NCBI RefSeq assembly: GCF_029094545.1
Contig: NZ_CP117835.1
Location: 3,824,001 to 3,888,000 of the forward strand
Direction of reading: 5' to 3'
Source of the DNA: Alkalihalophilus pseudofirmus
GTDB lineage: Bacteria; Bacillota; Bacilli; Bacillales; Bacillaceae_D
DNA: 64,000 bases
Shown: in pieces, positions 24,603-40,052 of the stretch
Position numbering within the stretch: position 1 is the stretch's first letter
Layout of the letters: each line of letters begins with the position of its first letter
Position numbers and translations under genes: made by a program
The notes under the pieces: model-generated
Databases searched by the model: none
Seen by the model: the letters and a program-made list of their open reading frames with translations, nothing else
Told to the model about the DNA's origin: nothing

Positions 24603-25373
24603 TCAATATTCAGTCGTAATAATAGGCGTTCCTATTGTCACGGTTGTACCGGAGCCCATTGTCTCTCCGCTTCTTAAGGCAACTTGCAGGTTCATCTTGT
24701 GACCATTTGTAACGATGGCATCTGTCCATACATCATTGTATGCAGAAACCGAGACAAACGTTTCTTCATTCAGTGATTCAATCTCTGTTGCACCGAGCTT
24801 TTCTACGAAATCTCTTGCTTGGTCTCCCAGAGAAGGTTGCACATATTCAGAATCTTCCGGTCGTACTGCTCTTACTTGAGAGTAAACAGGCGAGTCTTGC
24901 AGGGAAAATGATTCTTTTCTCTCTTCAAGTAATTCGTGTAATTCTCTCTCACCAAGCGCTTTGGTTGATGTTCCATTCAGTTCATAAGTGTGGATGATTT
25001 CATAGGATCCATGTTGTTCGTATGCATAGATACTCAGTCTTTCTTGGCTGTCTCCCAAAACGCTGGGACGAGTTGCCTCGATCGACCAATCTGTCTCAGA
25101 CATGTGTACGTCGCTCACATTCCAACCTGTGAATTGGCTGTTCAAATTATGTACATACTGCTTAAACGACTCAAGATCGCTAACTTGACCTTGTCCTGCT
25201 CTCATACGCAGCTGCCACCCTTGAACATGTAATTCTTCTTGTTGTGCTAAGTCTAAAATGGATTCAATTTCACGTAAATTGTTGTTATGTGCGTGACTTG
25301 TTGTTGCCTGCATATAACTGTACCCTGCTAATAGAAATATGAAACCAAAAAATAGTATTCGTACCATGCCCAT
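24603..25373 (-). CDS. ywmB: YwmB family protein
   Basis: Exported protein of the YwmB family (TATA-box-binding-like fold, DUF1779), usually next to murAA and spoIID; function unknown. An N-terminal hydrophobic anchor is at residues 3-20, followed by a ~235-residue external part. ATG 25373 is preferred over GTG 25382, which is only one base from GGGGG. It lies 44 bp upstream of murAA and is probably co-transcribed. Confidence 0.8.
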   Translation of the reverse strand: MGMVRILFFGFIFLLAGYSYMQATTSHAHNNNLREIESILDLAQQEELHVQGWQLRMRAGQGQVSDLESFKQYVHNLNSQFTGWNVSDVHMSETDWSIEATRPSVLGDSQERLSIYAYEQHGSYEIIHTYELNGTSTKALGERELHELLEERKESFSLQDSPVYSQVRAVRPEDSEYVQPSLGDQARDFVEKLGATEIESLNEETFVSVSAYNDVWTDAIVTNGHKMNLQVALRSGETMGSGTTVTIGTPIITTEY

Positions 25374-25471
25374 AAGACTCACTCCCCCAAATAAAGCTGA
25401 TTAGTACCATTTTTACCTTGAGGAGTAAAAGCATACATGGAAGTTGTAGTCATTACTCGACAACAGCCACC

Positions 25472-25705
25472 TTACCACAAATACCGTAACATCGTTGAAG
25501 CATTGTAATAATCAAGAAAAAAGCTACTTACTAACTGGGCTACGGCGATGGTGACAAGAATCATCAGCGCTTTTGCCTTAGGGCTATTCGGTTCTTTGAC
25601 AAATAGATCAAACTTAAAAGCTTGCAGTGCCCACCAAGTGATTGCTAAAAACATCACATTCACAAATACGTGGATCAAAGCTTGCTGGCCTATGCCTTCA
25701 AACAA
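25472..25705 (-). CDS. ywzB: DUF1146 small membrane protein YwzB
   Basis: 77 residues, two membrane helices, with the family start GQQALIHVFVNVMF and the WWALQA helix. The open frame reaches TTG 25726, but TTG 25705 with GGGGG seven bases upstream gives a protein starting MFEGIGQQ, which aligns with B. subtilis YwzB. It normally sits between atpC and ywmB, as here. Confidence 0.8.
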   Translation of the reverse strand: MFEGIGQQALIHVFVNVMFLAITWWALQAFKFDLFVKEPNSPKAKALMILVTIAVAQLVSSFFLDYYNASTMLRYLW

Positions 25706-26065
25706 CGTTTTAACCCCCAGTCCCAATCCTTCTCTCGTGTTACTGTAAGTAGAAATTTGTCGATTGACTTCGAAAAATAAAAGTCAAGGACAAAGCAATC
25801 CATTTTTCATCTTAACGGATTTTAACAAAAAAATCTATAGCGAATTACCATCATTTTTATAGTTGTACGGACCTATCTTTTGTCATGTTTGTCATCTAAT
25901 CCATGACTTATGACACAGCTTTATCTATACCTCCTAATCATACGATACATAGCATGGATAATATTCACATGAAATCGTGAAATAAAGTCAAATTGGTGAC
26001 GGTTTGAAGAGAAGCAAAGCTAAGAAGCTAGTGTGACATCAGTAATACGCTCAAAAAATGAACTA

Positions 26066-26151
26066 TATAAACGAAATGAACTACTTAATAAACGAAGCAA
26101 CAATTTTATAAACGAAATTTCAATTTTATTAAACAACCGGAGCAAATAATT
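26066..26151 (+). repeat. AT-rich phased repeats (ATAAACGAA, about 21-bp period)
   Basis: AAACGAA cores start at 26069, 26090 and 26110, and a diverged AAACAAC at 26131 (steps 21, 20, 21). The first two units also share AATGAACTA. The array is different in sequence from the GC-rich nine-unit arrays but similar in spacing and in position, just beyond the atp operon terminator. The rest of the 505-bp gap (25706-26210) is AT-rich, without a recognisable gene. Confidence 0.6.
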
Positions 26152-26182
26152 GGAAACAAAGCACTTCACCCACAAAAAAACA

Positions 26183-26203
26183 GGATGAGCTGAGTGCTCA
26201 TCC
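26183..26203 (-). terminator. terminator of the atp operon
   Basis: Stem GGATGAGC / GCTCATCC with a five-base loop and a seven-A run at 26174-26180 (U run on the minus strand), eight bp past the atpC stop. Confidence 0.92.
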
Positions 26204-26210
26204 CGCTTTC

Positions 26211-26636
<426 letters not shown>

Positions 26637-26712
26637 TCACGGGGTTAGTTTGCATAAACAGGTGCGCAACAAGCTTAGCTGCGCCCCCGCTTTAGTTTAT
26701 GCGATGCGTGAA

Positions 26713-28140
<1,428 letters not shown>

Positions 28141-28193
28141 CTAATGGCTCCTAGCCAATTTTTTCAGGGTATTTGTAGTAGTTAAAATAATAT

Positions 28194-29141
<948 letters not shown>

Positions 29142-29190
29142 CTAGAAAAGTACGCAGCCGCCCCCCCTTGCTAATTACCAGCCACTAGCC

Positions 29191-30717
<1,527 letters not shown>

Positions 30718-30720
30718 CTA

Positions 30721-31269
30721 CTAACGTGTACCGGCAATCAGCTGACGCTCTAAGCGGTCTAGCTGTGATTTAACACTGCCGTCATAAATGCGGTCTCCGA
30801 TACGAATCTTGAGTCCGCCAAGAAGGTCTTTATTCACTACATTGGTTACTAGAAGCTTCGCTTTGTTCACCTTTTTAGCAAAGATCACAGCGATTTGCGC
30901 TTGCTCTTCGCTAGTAAGCGGCTTAGCTGAATACACAACAGCCTCAGCCATATCTTGTGCCTCGTAAGACATTTCTTTAAACGAATCAATCATATCCACA
31001 AGACTTTCAATACGCTTGTTTTCTACTAATAGAAGCAGTGTATGAAGGCTTGTTTCACTTAGAGAATCTTTGAAGCTGTTTTCAATGAAAGCACGCTTCT
31101 TCTCTGCTGTTACTTTCGGGTGCGAAAGAAGCTGTAAAAATTCAGGCGTTGTATTCACAACTTCCTTTACAAGCTCCATCTCCTGCACAACTTGAGATAA
31201 AATGCTTTTTTCTTCAGCAAGCTGAAAAAGGGCATATGCATAACGATTGGCTACTGCTTGGTTGCTCAT
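30721..31269 (-). CDS. atpH: ATP synthase delta subunit
   Basis: Peripheral-stalk subunit that fixes the b dimer to F1. N-terminal helical bundle beginning ANRYAYALFQLAEE, and C-terminal beta domain ending GGLKIRIGDRIYDGSVKSQLDRL. It overlaps atpF by four bases (ATGA), the usual coupling. Confidence 0.96.
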   Translation of the reverse strand: MSNQAVANRYAYALFQLAEEKSILSQVVQEMELVKEVVNTTPEFLQLLSHPKVTAEKKRAFIENSFKDSLSETSLHTLLLLVENKRIESLVDMIDSFKEMSYEAQDMAEAVVYSAKPLTSEEQAQIAVIFAKKVNKAKLLVTNVVNKDLLGGLKIRIGDRIYDGSVKSQLDRLERQLIAGTR

Positions 31270-31760
31270 AGCTCCTCGCCTACCTCTTTAAGATACTCTT
31301 GTACAAGCTTCTCTTGTTCTGCTTCATTAAGTTCTTTTTCAATCACTTTAGTAGCAATAAGAACAGATAGACCCGCAACTTGCTCACGAAGGGCAGCTAC
31401 TGCTTGTTCCTTCTCGCGTTGGATCTCAGCTACTGCTGATTCCTTAATACGCTCAGCATCGTCACGTGCTGCTTTTACAATATCTTGACCTTGCTGTTCA
31501 CTAAGTTTTTTCGCATTTTGAATAATTCCATTAGCTTCAGTCCGCGCACGCTCTAGCTCTGCACGCTGCTCAGCGATAAACGCCTCAGCTTCTTTACGAT
31601 TTTTCTCTGCAGAATCAATTTGATCATTGATGATCTGCTCACGCTTCTCCATAATCCCCATAAGAGGCTTAAGAGCAAACTTACTTACTAAGAATAAAAG
31701 CGTTGAGAATGCGATAAGTTGATAAAGGGCTGAGCCCCAGTTAATGCTATCGAAACCCAC
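31266..31760 (-). CDS. atpF: ATP synthase b subunit
   Basis: Peripheral-stalk subunit with one N-terminal membrane helix (about residues 9-28) and a long charged coiled coil to the C-terminus (KREQIINDQIDSAEKNRKEAE and on). 164 aa. The preceding 173-bp gap after atpE carries two hairpins that may tune its expression. Confidence 0.96.
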   Translation of the reverse strand: MGFDSINWGSALYQLIAFSTLLFLVSKFALKPLMGIMEKREQIINDQIDSAEKNRKEAEAFIAEQRAELERARTEANGIIQNAKKLSEQQGQDIVKAARDDAERIKESAVAEIQREKEQAVAALREQVAGLSVLIATKVIEKELNEAEQEKLVQEYLKEVGEEL

Positions 31761-31813
31761 GTGGATTCACTCCTTTCTTGGACGTGAAAAATAAGTAACC
31801 TAACGTATTTCGG

Positions 31814-31898
31814 CACCCTTTTATCGGGTGGATAATTCTAATCGGTTAGTCGTACATAAGGAATGGCGCAGGTTCAAACAGAACACTGTCGCCATTTT
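31814..31898 (-). promoter_or_regulatory. hairpins in the atpE-atpF gap
   Basis: Two inverted repeats: CACCC / GGGTG at 31814-31830, and AATGGCG / CGCCATT with a long loop at 31863-31898. Neither is followed by a U run on the minus strand, so they are more likely RNA processing or stability elements than terminators. The c subunit is needed in many copies, which fits a structured 3' boundary of the atpE part. Confidence 0.45.
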
Positions 31899-31933
31899 TA
31901 TGCACAATGAAAAGACTGTTCGTGCGTATCTTA

Positions 31934-32185
<252 letters not shown>

Positions 32186-32240
32186 TTAATTGCCTTGTCC
32201 AACCTATAAACCTAGCCTGACCAAAGCGTTGTTACTAAGA

Positions 32241-33355
<1,115 letters not shown>

Positions 33356-33363
<8 letters not shown>

Positions 33364-33580
33364 CGTCTCCTAAGAACGGTTCAATCGTCTTCATTACGCC
33401 ATAAAAACCTACACCCAAACCAATGAGGATAGATACTATGAGGAACACCGGTTTAGCACCAAGTCGATTCCCAAGCCATAACCCGGTAAAAACACCTGCC
33501 ACCACTCCCCCTACAACATAGGATGAGATGACTGAAACAAGCGCCATCGCGCGCCATGGGTTGCGTTTCCCGTTAGACAT
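33356..33580 (-). CDS. atpZ: AtpZ/AtpQ membrane protein
   Basis: 74 residues with two membrane helices (SVISSYVVGGVVAGVFTGLWLG and FLIVSILIGLGVGFYGVM), the AtpZ (PF09527) layout. In B. pseudofirmus OF4, AtpZ and AtpI are linked to Mg2+ uptake. ATG 33580 has GGGGAG nine bases upstream; the open frame to 33598 begins inside the ribosome site. It is the first gene of the atp operon. Confidence 0.88.
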
Positions 33581-33663
33581 GAACACCGCTCCCCTCAAGC
33601 TTTTCCAGAGCTTTCGAACCTTTTCACTTTTCGTATGTAAACCTTATCATCATATCCTTTGTA

Positions 33664-33692
33664 ATCGTACAATAGCGAAAACTTTGTGTCAA
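33664..33692 (-). promoter_or_regulatory. probable atp operon promoter
   Basis: Minus strand TTGACA (33687-33692), 17-bp spacer, TACGAT (33664-33669), about 84 bp before the atpZ start. The -10 has two mismatches. The stretch from here to array E (33693-33956) is T/G-rich on the plus strand and shows no gene. Confidence 0.55.
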
Positions 33693-33956
33693 TGTGTTTT
33701 CCGACTAAAAAAAAAGAGATTTGTCGATATCTTCCTTTGTTCACACTTCTGTCATATTCCACATTTTTATAGGGTTTTATACATGTTTGTGAGAAATTAT
33801 TGTCAAGGATTTATGTCATGGGTATATATGGGTTGCGTGCGTTATATTGGAGTTTGTGTAGGAGTGTGTCGAAGGGTGGGTGTGTTAGTGTGGTTTGTCG
33901 AATGGAGCATCTAGGCCTCGTTCAGAGCAGACGGCTTAATAAGAGCAGACGGCCGG

Positions 33957-34143
33957 ATTGCGTCTATCCCCCCTCTTATTGCGCTGGTTGCTCTCACAAT
34001 CGCGTCGCTTCCACTTTCTTATGCCTCAGTCTCAGCCTTAATTGCGCCGATTCGACCTTATTGCGTCACTTTACACATGATATGCGCAGCTCTCAGGCAT
34101 TATTCTATCTACTTTGACATTAATTGCGCCGGTTCACACGACG
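33957..34143 (+). repeat. phased nine-unit array E
   Basis: Units start at 33957, 33978, 33999, 34020, 34041, 34060, 34081, 34102 and 34123 (steps 21x4, 19, 21x3). Six of nine have exact TGCG. Unit 8 (ATTCTATCTACT) is badly decayed yet occupies its exact slot. It lies between the atp promoter region and the terminator of the vpr-like gene. Confidence 0.88.
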
Positions 34144-34172
34144 CACCACTCCCCTACTCCCAAACCCAACAA

Positions 34173-34198
34173 AAAAGAGCGCATCCACGCGCTCTTTT
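34173..34198 (-). terminator. terminator of the vpr-like gene
   Basis: 10-bp stem AAAAGAGCGC / GCGCTCTTTT with a six-base loop, nine bp past the protease stop; it can act in both directions. Confidence 0.92.
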
Positions 34199-34206
34199 GC
34201 ACTCCC

Positions 34207-36477
34207 CTACTCGAGTCCTTGACTCCTCGGAGGGAGTTCTTCTCCAATTGTAACCCATGCTTCAATTGTATCTTCCTGTCCGTCGTTCACAGCATAAATC
34301 AGCGCTTTATAGACGCCGTCTTCTAAGTCAACATCTGTTAACGTACCTTCTACCATCCCTCGGCCTATATCTTCTTTGCTGTCGAGGAAGGTGACAAATT
34401 CAAAGGTGTCTGGATCATATAAAACGATGCCAAACTCTTCCGCTCCACCAGGTAAGTACAATTCATATCGATACGTATCTGCCGTATCACCTTGTCCGAA
34501 GTTAAAGGCCATCAGCCTCGGGTAATTCGGCTCCTCAATAAAGAAAACATACGGTACCGTAATCGTCTCGCGTCCGCCTTCAATGAGGATGTCCCCATGA
34601 TGGATGCCTTCAGCTAAAACAGAAGGCAGCATATCGAGCTGGAGTTTGACCTCGCGCTTCTCACCTGGTTTAAGCGTCGTGGCAAACGGCACATCCCACT
34701 GTAGTCCATCCGGCGCTTCAAATGGCGGCGTGATGTGATAAGTCCGCGGCAGATTATCATGATTCTCAATCGTAAAAGTTACTTCCCGCTTCTCACGCGG
34801 ATCTTCTTTTGTCCATTTCCCAAAGGTGACAGCACCCGGATAGACGAGCGTCTTTAACTCTAATGCATCATCCACCTGCAGTCTGCCTGCCCCTTGTTCA
34901 TGCGGGAGATACCTCTCCCCTTCTGGTGACGTCAGCTTTTTAGCCGAGTTCATCAATGCTGCTTTAATTTGCTCAGGCGACCAGTCAGGATGCGCCTGCT
35001 TCACGAGGGCTGCAGCTCCTGCCACATGCGGGGCTGACATACTTGTTCCGTTTAATGCTAAATACCCTCTTGGAACCGTGCTGTCGATCGAGACACCAGG
35101 AGCGACTAGATCCGGCTTCACTTCCCACGTTTGCGTCACCGGTCCCCGTGAGGAAAACGGGGCAATAAAATCTTCTTCTTCCCGGTAAATCGTGCGGATC
35201 GTCAGCTCTTTGTGTGCTTCCTCTAGTTTATCGAGCAAATATTCTCCGTCCTCTTTTGTGACACTGACAACAGGCAGCTTCACACCGCCTTCTACAACGC
35301 CGACAAATGCCCCCGGCAGATTGTTGTAAATAATCATTGCCTTAGCTCCAGCTTTTTTGGCATTATGAGCCTTTTCAGTAAACGGGATCAAGCCGCGTTT
35401 TACCAAAAGAACACTTCCTTCTACCTCAAGCTCATCTAAATCCTCTTCCGTGCCGAGGCCTCCGTCAACAAGCGGAAAATCTCGCTTTAACGCCCACGGC
35501 ATTGTTCCACCCATCGGAAACAGGGTCAGTTCTGCATCATCACCGAATACAGTGGCGTAAGGTGTTTTTATCGGCGGGGCTGAAGCACCTACGGATATTG
35601 CTTTTGTCGAGGTGCCGGGAGAGCCGACCGTCCACATTTTAGGTCCGCTGTTTCCGTTCGAAGTGACAGCAACGACCCCCTCCTCTACTGCTTTATCAAG
35701 CGCAACACTTGTCGGCCAGTCGGGTCCATTCACTGTATTTCCAAGTGATAAATTAAGCACGTCTACTCCGTCAGCAACTGCTTTTTCAATTGCTTCAATC
35801 ACTTGTTCTGTAGTCCCCTGTCCTCCTGGTCCGAGAGCACGATACGCATAAATATCTGCTTCAGGTGCCACTCCTTTTACTTGACCATTGGCCGCAATAA
35901 TTCCCGCAACATGCGTTCCGTGCAAGGTCGGCACCCCTTGAGTGCTTTGTGTCTCCATCGGATCATGATCATAATCGACGACATCATAGCCGCCTTTATA
36001 ATTCGCTTGGAGATCAGGATGTCTATAATCAATGCCCGTATCAATCACAGCCACTTTCACACCTTTACCGGTTAAACGCTCCCCGTCACGGCTGAACATT
36101 CCTCTGACATGGTCGCCACCGATAAAGGGTACACTGCCGTCGAGGTTTGCTTCATATTGTGCTATTTGATCAACACGTTCTACAGATTGAACATTTTTTA
36201 ATACATCAAGATCTCCCTTTTCTAGCTCGAGGGAAAATCCATTATATAAACGATTAAACGTTTTTCTCACTTTACTTGAAGGCAGGACAGCCATCACTTC
36301 CGCTACTGCATCGTCTACCGTACCTTTTACAGTCACTATAACGACTGTTTTTTCATTCTCTTCAAGATTTCTTTCAGTAATTTGCGGTCGTTCCGGAAAC
36401 ACTGCATTTGTAGCATATGCCGGTGAAACCACTGATAGTAACAGCACACAGCAGCATAGCCAGACTATTTGACGCAA
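34207..36477 (-). CDS. vpr: Vpr-type subtilisin-like serine protease
   Basis: Secreted S8 protease, 756 aa. Order: signal peptide (about 1-22, ending AYA), inhibitor I9 propeptide (about 45-110), catalytic domain with Asp in VAVIDTGIDYRHPD, His in HGTHVAGIIAANG and Ser in GTSMSAPHVAGAA, a PA domain inserted between His and Ser (with KRGLIPFTEKAHNAKKAGA), then Fn3-like C-terminal domains. TTG 36477 has GGAGGAG six bases upstream. The domain order is that of minor extracellular protease Vpr; the catalytic triad is intact. Confidence 0.88.
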   Translation of the reverse strand: MRQIVWLCCCVLLLSVVSPAYATNAVFPERPQITERNLEENEKTVVIVTVKGTVDDAVAEVMAVLPSSKVRKTFNRLYNGFSLELEKGDLDVLKNVQSVERVDQIAQYEANLDGSVPFIGGDHVRGMFSRDGERLTGKGVKVAVIDTGIDYRHPDLQANYKGGYDVVDYDHDPMETQSTQGVPTLHGTHVAGIIAANGQVKGVAPEADIYAYRALGPGGQGTTEQVIEAIEKAVADGVDVLNLSLGNTVNGPDWPTSVALDKAVEEGVVAVTSNGNSGPKMWTVGSPGTSTKAISVGASAPPIKTPYATVFGDDAELTLFPMGGTMPWALKRDFPLVDGGLGTEEDLDELEVEGSVLLVKRGLIPFTEKAHNAKKAGAKAMIIYNNLPGAFVGVVEGGVKLPVVSVTKEDGEYLLDKLEEAHKELTIRTIYREEEDFIAPFSSRGPVTQTWEVKPDLVAPGVSIDSTVPRGYLALNGTSMSAPHVAGAAALVKQAHPDWSPEQIKAALMNSAKKLTSPEGERYLPHEQGAGRLQVDDALELKTLVYPGAVTFGKWTKEDPREKREVTFTIENHDNLPRTYHITPPFEAPDGLQWDVPFATTLKPGEKREVKLQLDMLPSVLAEGIHHGDILIEGGRETITVPYVFFIEEPNYPRLMAFNFGQGDTADTYRYELYLPGGAEEFGIVLYDPDTFEFVTFLDSKEDIGRGMVEGTLTDVDLEDGVYKALIYAVNDGQEDTIEAWVTIGEELPPRSQGLE

Positions 36478-36549
36478 ATCAATCTCCTCCCAACTTTTTT
36501 GCGTATATGTAGTATGGGTAATTAAGAAGAAATCATGTATGAAGCAGAC

Positions 36550-36581
36550 AAAAAAGACCTAACTACAAGAGTAGTTAGGTC
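36550..36581 (-). terminator. terminator of mnaA
   Basis: Perfect 11-bp stem GACCTAACTAC / GTAGTTAGGTC with an AAGA loop and an A run at 36550-36555 for the minus-strand U tract. Confidence 0.92.
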
Positions 36582-36600
36582 GATTGTACGAGATATTTAA

Positions 36601-37758
36601 TTATTCGGCTGAAAGCGGCTTGAATGGCTCAGGACGCTCTTTTGTTTGTGTAAAATGATAAAGAAGGGCTTGAACGATGCGGGCAGATGCTTCTCCGTCC
36701 CCATAAGGGTTCGACGCTTTTGCCATGCGATCATATTCTTCTTTATTTCTAAGCAGTTCATCTGTAAGACGATATACATCATCTTCATCTGTTCCAGCTA
36801 ACTTCAGTGTACCTGCCTCAATACCTTCAGGACGCTCTGTCGTATCACGCAGGACAAGAACCGGCGTTCCAAGCGACGGCGCTTCTTCCTGCACACCGCC
36901 AGAATCCGTTAAAATAATTTCAGCACGATTAGCAAAGTTATGGAAATCAAGCACACCAAGAGGTTCAATCAAGTGAATACGGTCATGATCACCTAAAATA
37001 TCGCCAGCAATCTCGCGCACGGCTGGATTTAAATGCACAGGATAAACAACATGGGCATCCGGATGCTCATCTGCAATGCGACGGACTGCACGGAAAATAT
37101 TTCGCATTGGATCGCCTAAATTTTCACGACGATGCGCCGTTAATAAGATTAGACGGCCATCACCAATTTTATCTAATACCTCATGCTGATAGCTGTCATT
37201 GACCGTAGTCTTTAGGGCATCGATGGCTGTATTTCCCGTAATAAAGATCGATTCATCTTTCTTATTTTCATCAATCAAATGTTTGTGCGCCTGCTCTGTC
37301 GGGGCGAAGTGCAGATCAGTTAATACGCCTGTCAGCATACGGTTCGCTTCTTCCGGAAACGGAGAGTACTTATTGAACGTTCGAAGACCTGCTTCAACAT
37401 GACCAATAGCTACTTGATTGTAAAAAGCTGCAAGACTTGCTACAAACGTTGTTGTGGTATCACCATGCACAAGCACAATGTCAGGCTCAACTTCTTTAAT
37501 GACTCCATCTAACCCTTGGAGCGCATTGGTTGTTACATCAGCAAGCGTTTGACGTTCTTTCATAATATTCAAGTCAAAATCCGGCTTCACATCAAATAAC
37601 TGAAGCACTTGATCAAGCATTTCACGATGCTGGCCTGTTACAGCTACAAACGATTGAATAGTATCTTGATGCTTGTTCAGCTCAAGCACTAAAGGCGACA
37701 TTTTAATCGCTTCAGGTCTTGTCCCAAACACCGTTAAGACTTTCAACTTTGAACTCAT
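36601..37758 (-). CDS. mnaA: UDP-N-acetylglucosamine 2-epimerase
   Basis: Non-hydrolysing epimerase interconverting UDP-GlcNAc and UDP-ManNAc for teichoic acid linkage units or surface polysaccharide. Motifs: FGTRPEAIKMSPLV at the N-terminus, HVEAGLRT, TAHRRENLG and LTDSGGVQEEAPSLG. 385 aa. It lies 52 bp behind upp, an order seen in several bacilli. Confidence 0.94.
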   Translation of the reverse strand: MSSKLKVLTVFGTRPEAIKMSPLVLELNKHQDTIQSFVAVTGQHREMLDQVLQLFDVKPDFDLNIMKERQTLADVTTNALQGLDGVIKEVEPDIVLVHGDTTTTFVASLAAFYNQVAIGHVEAGLRTFNKYSPFPEEANRMLTGVLTDLHFAPTEQAHKHLIDENKKDESIFITGNTAIDALKTTVNDSYQHEVLDKIGDGRLILLTAHRRENLGDPMRNIFRAVRRIADEHPDAHVVYPVHLNPAVREIAGDILGDHDRIHLIEPLGVLDFHNFANRAEIILTDSGGVQEEAPSLGTPVLVLRDTTERPEGIEAGTLKLAGTDEDDVYRLTDELLRNKEEYDRMAKASNPYGDGEASARIVQALLYHFTQTKERPEPFKPLSAE

Positions 37759-37810
37759 CGGCTTAGCCTCTTTTCTACGTTACTTATTTCATTCTTTACT
37801 TATTATCTAT

Positions 37811-38440
37811 TTATTTCGTTCCAAATAAACGGTCACCCGCGTCACCTAAACCAGGGACGATGTAACCTTTTTCGTTTAACTTCTCATCAAGGGCTGCAAG
37901 ATAAATATCTACATCAGGGTGCTCATCTTTCACCACTTCAACACCTTCTGGGGCAGCAACTAAACACATCAGCTTGATCGTTTTCGCACCGCGCTTTTTA
38001 AGGCTGTTGATTGCTTCTACTGCAGAACCGCCTGTCGCAAGCATTGGGTCAATAACGATGAATTCACGCTCGTTTACATCAGTTGGAAGCTTTACGTAGT
38101 ATTCTACCGGCTTTAATGTTTCAGGATCACGGTATAAGCCGACATGCCCTACTTTTGCAGCTGGAATCATTTGAAGAATTCCATCAACCATTCCAAGACC
38201 TGCACGTAAAATAGGCACAAGACCTAACTTTTTCCCTGCGATTGTTTTTGAATTTGCTGGCCCAACCGGCGTTTCAATTTCCACATCTTTTAAAGGTAAG
38301 TCACGTGTAATTTCGAATGCCATAAGCGCTGCTACTTCATCTACAAGCTCACGGAATTCCTTCGTTCCTGTATTCTTGTCACGAATATACGTTAATTTGT
38401 GTTGAATTAATGGGTGATCAAATACAAACACCTTACTCAT
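37811..38440 (-). CDS. upp: uracil phosphoribosyltransferase
   Basis: Salvages uracil to UMP with PRPP. The PRPP loop [15 protein letters not shown] and the uracil-binding C-terminus [16 protein letters not shown] are intact. 209 aa, standard. It follows glyA with a 247-bp gap that contains the glyA terminator. Confidence 0.97.
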   Translation of the reverse strand: MSKVFVFDHPLIQHKLTYIRDKNTGTKEFRELVDEVAALMAFEITRDLPLKDVEIETPVGPANSKTIAGKKLGLVPILRAGLGMVDGILQMIPAAKVGHVGLYRDPETLKPVEYYVKLPTDVNEREFIVIDPMLATGGSAVEAINSLKKRGAKTIKLMCLVAAPEGVEVVKDEHPDVDIYLAALDEKLNEKGYIVPGLGDAGDRLFGTK

Positions 38441-38646
38441 CAGCCTCGACTCCTTTTTTATGCGAACTAAAGGGAAATTAGCGCAGCTCCCTTATGTCGA
38501 TTAATATCCTTTAATAGCTCCTTGAAAATTCTACCCAAAAAGTGAAGCGATCTCAACCCTGTACGATAGATTTCATTGATTTTGTACAATTTGTTTTTTA
38601 AAGTTCACTAAAATGTGCTGATATGAGAGGCTTTTATAAAATAAAA

Positions 38647-38672
38647 GCCCTCCCCGGCCGAGCCGGAAGAGG
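38647..38672 (-). terminator. probable glyA terminator
   Basis: GC-rich imperfect hairpin CCCTCCCCGGC / GCCGGAAGAGGG followed on the minus strand by a U-rich stretch (TTTTATTTTATAAAAG). It lies 16 bp past the glyA stop. Confidence 0.75.
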
Positions 38673-38687
38673 GTTGATGTTTGTTTA

Positions 38688-39935
38688 TTACATTTTAAGC
38701 TCAGGGTACATAGGGAATTTAGCCGTAAGAGCTGCAACACGCTCACGAACTTCGTTAAGCTTGTCTTCGTTCTCGACATTTTTAAGTGTTAGTGCAATCA
38801 ACGCACCAATTTCATCCATTGCCTCTAAGTCTAAACCGCGTGATGTTACAGCAGCTGTTCCGATACGGATACCGCTTGTTACAAACGGGCTTTCAGGGTC
38901 AAATGGAATGGTATTTTTATTCGTTGTAATCCCTACTTCATCTAGTGCTTTTTCTGCGACTTTTCCAGTTAGGTTTAATGAACGCAAGTCAAGAAGCAGC
39001 AAGTGATTATCTGTTCCGCCTGAAACAAGGTTCACGCCTTCTGAAACAAGCTTTTCACCTAGACGTTTCGCATTTGCAATAACTGCCTCGCCGTATTGTT
39101 TGAAATCTGGAGATAGTGCTTCGCCAAACGCTACTGCTTTTGCAGAAATAACGTGCATAAGCGGTCCGCCTTGAATTCCAGGGAAGATTGATTTATCAAT
39201 CTTTTTACCGAATTCTTCTTTACAAAGGATCATTCCGCCGCGAGGTCCGCGTAATGTTTTATGTGTTGTTGTTGTTACAAAATGAGCGTGAGGAACTGGG
39301 TTTGGATGTAAGCCTGTTGCAACAAGACCTGCAATATGAGCCATATCCACCATTAGATAAGCGCCTACTTCATCAGCGATTTCACGGAATTTCTCAAAAT
39401 CAAGCTCACGAGGGTATGCACTTGCACCCGCAACGATTAATTTCGGCTTATGTTCTTTAGCTAGTTCACGTACCACATCATAATCAACACGCTGAGTTTC
39501 CTCATCAACACCGTACTCAACAAAGTTGTATTGAACACCACTGAAGTTAACAGGGCTTCCGTGCGTTAAGTGACCGCCGTGTGAAAGGTTCATACCAAGA
39601 ACTGTATCGCCTTGTTCTAAGATTGTGAAGTATACAGCCATGTTCGCTTGTGCACCTGAGTGAGGCTGCACGTTTACATATTCTGCACCAAAGATCTCTT
39701 TTGCACGATCTCGCGCGATATCTTCTACAATATCAACATACTCACAACCCCCATAATAGCGGCGGCCTGGGTAGCCTTCTGCATATTTGTTTGTTAGCAC
39801 TGAACCTTGAGCTTCCATTACAGCTTCACTAACAAAATTCTCAGATGCAATTAATTCAATTTTGTCACGTTGACGACCTAATTCTAACTTAATCGCCTCA
39901 TATACTTTTTCGTCTTGTTTCTTTAATGTCTCCAT
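38688..39935 (-). CDS. glyA: serine hydroxymethyltransferase
   Basis: PLP enzyme converting serine and tetrahydrofolate to glycine and methylene-THF. The PLP lysine is in [11 protein letters not shown] (near residue 227), with [12 protein letters not shown] and the active-site YPGRRYYGG near the N-terminus. 415 aa. ATG 39935 with a GGGG/AAGG region upstream. Confidence 0.97.
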   Translation of the reverse strand: METLKKQDEKVYEAIKLELGRQRDKIELIASENFVSEAVMEAQGSVLTNKYAEGYPGRRYYGGCEYVDIVEDIARDRAKEIFGAEYVNVQPHSGAQANMAVYFTILEQGDTVLGMNLSHGGHLTHGSPVNFSGVQYNFVEYGVDEETQRVDYDVVRELAKEHKPKLIVAGASAYPRELDFEKFREIADEVGAYLMVDMAHIAGLVATGLHPNPVPHAHFVTTTTHKTLRGPRGGMILCKEEFGKKIDKSIFPGIQGGPLMHVISAKAVAFGEALSPDFKQYGEAVIANAKRLGEKLVSEGVNLVSGGTDNHLLLLDLRSLNLTGKVAEKALDEVGITTNKNTIPFDPESPFVTSGIRIGTAAVTSRGLDLEAMDEIGALIALTLKNVENEDKLNEVRERVAALTAKFPMYPELKM

Positions 39936-40052
39936 CCTTATTCCCCTTTCAGTTCCTACACATTCGGTTTTTAGGTATCAAACATTAGATTCAACTACAT
40001 TCTAACATAAGAATTAACTAAAATCCGTACTATTTATCAAAAACAGGTCTGA

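Noticed and set aside
33800-34117. 105-aa plus-strand frame upstream of the atp operon
   Set aside because: Overlaps array E, has a periodic composition and no ribosome site.
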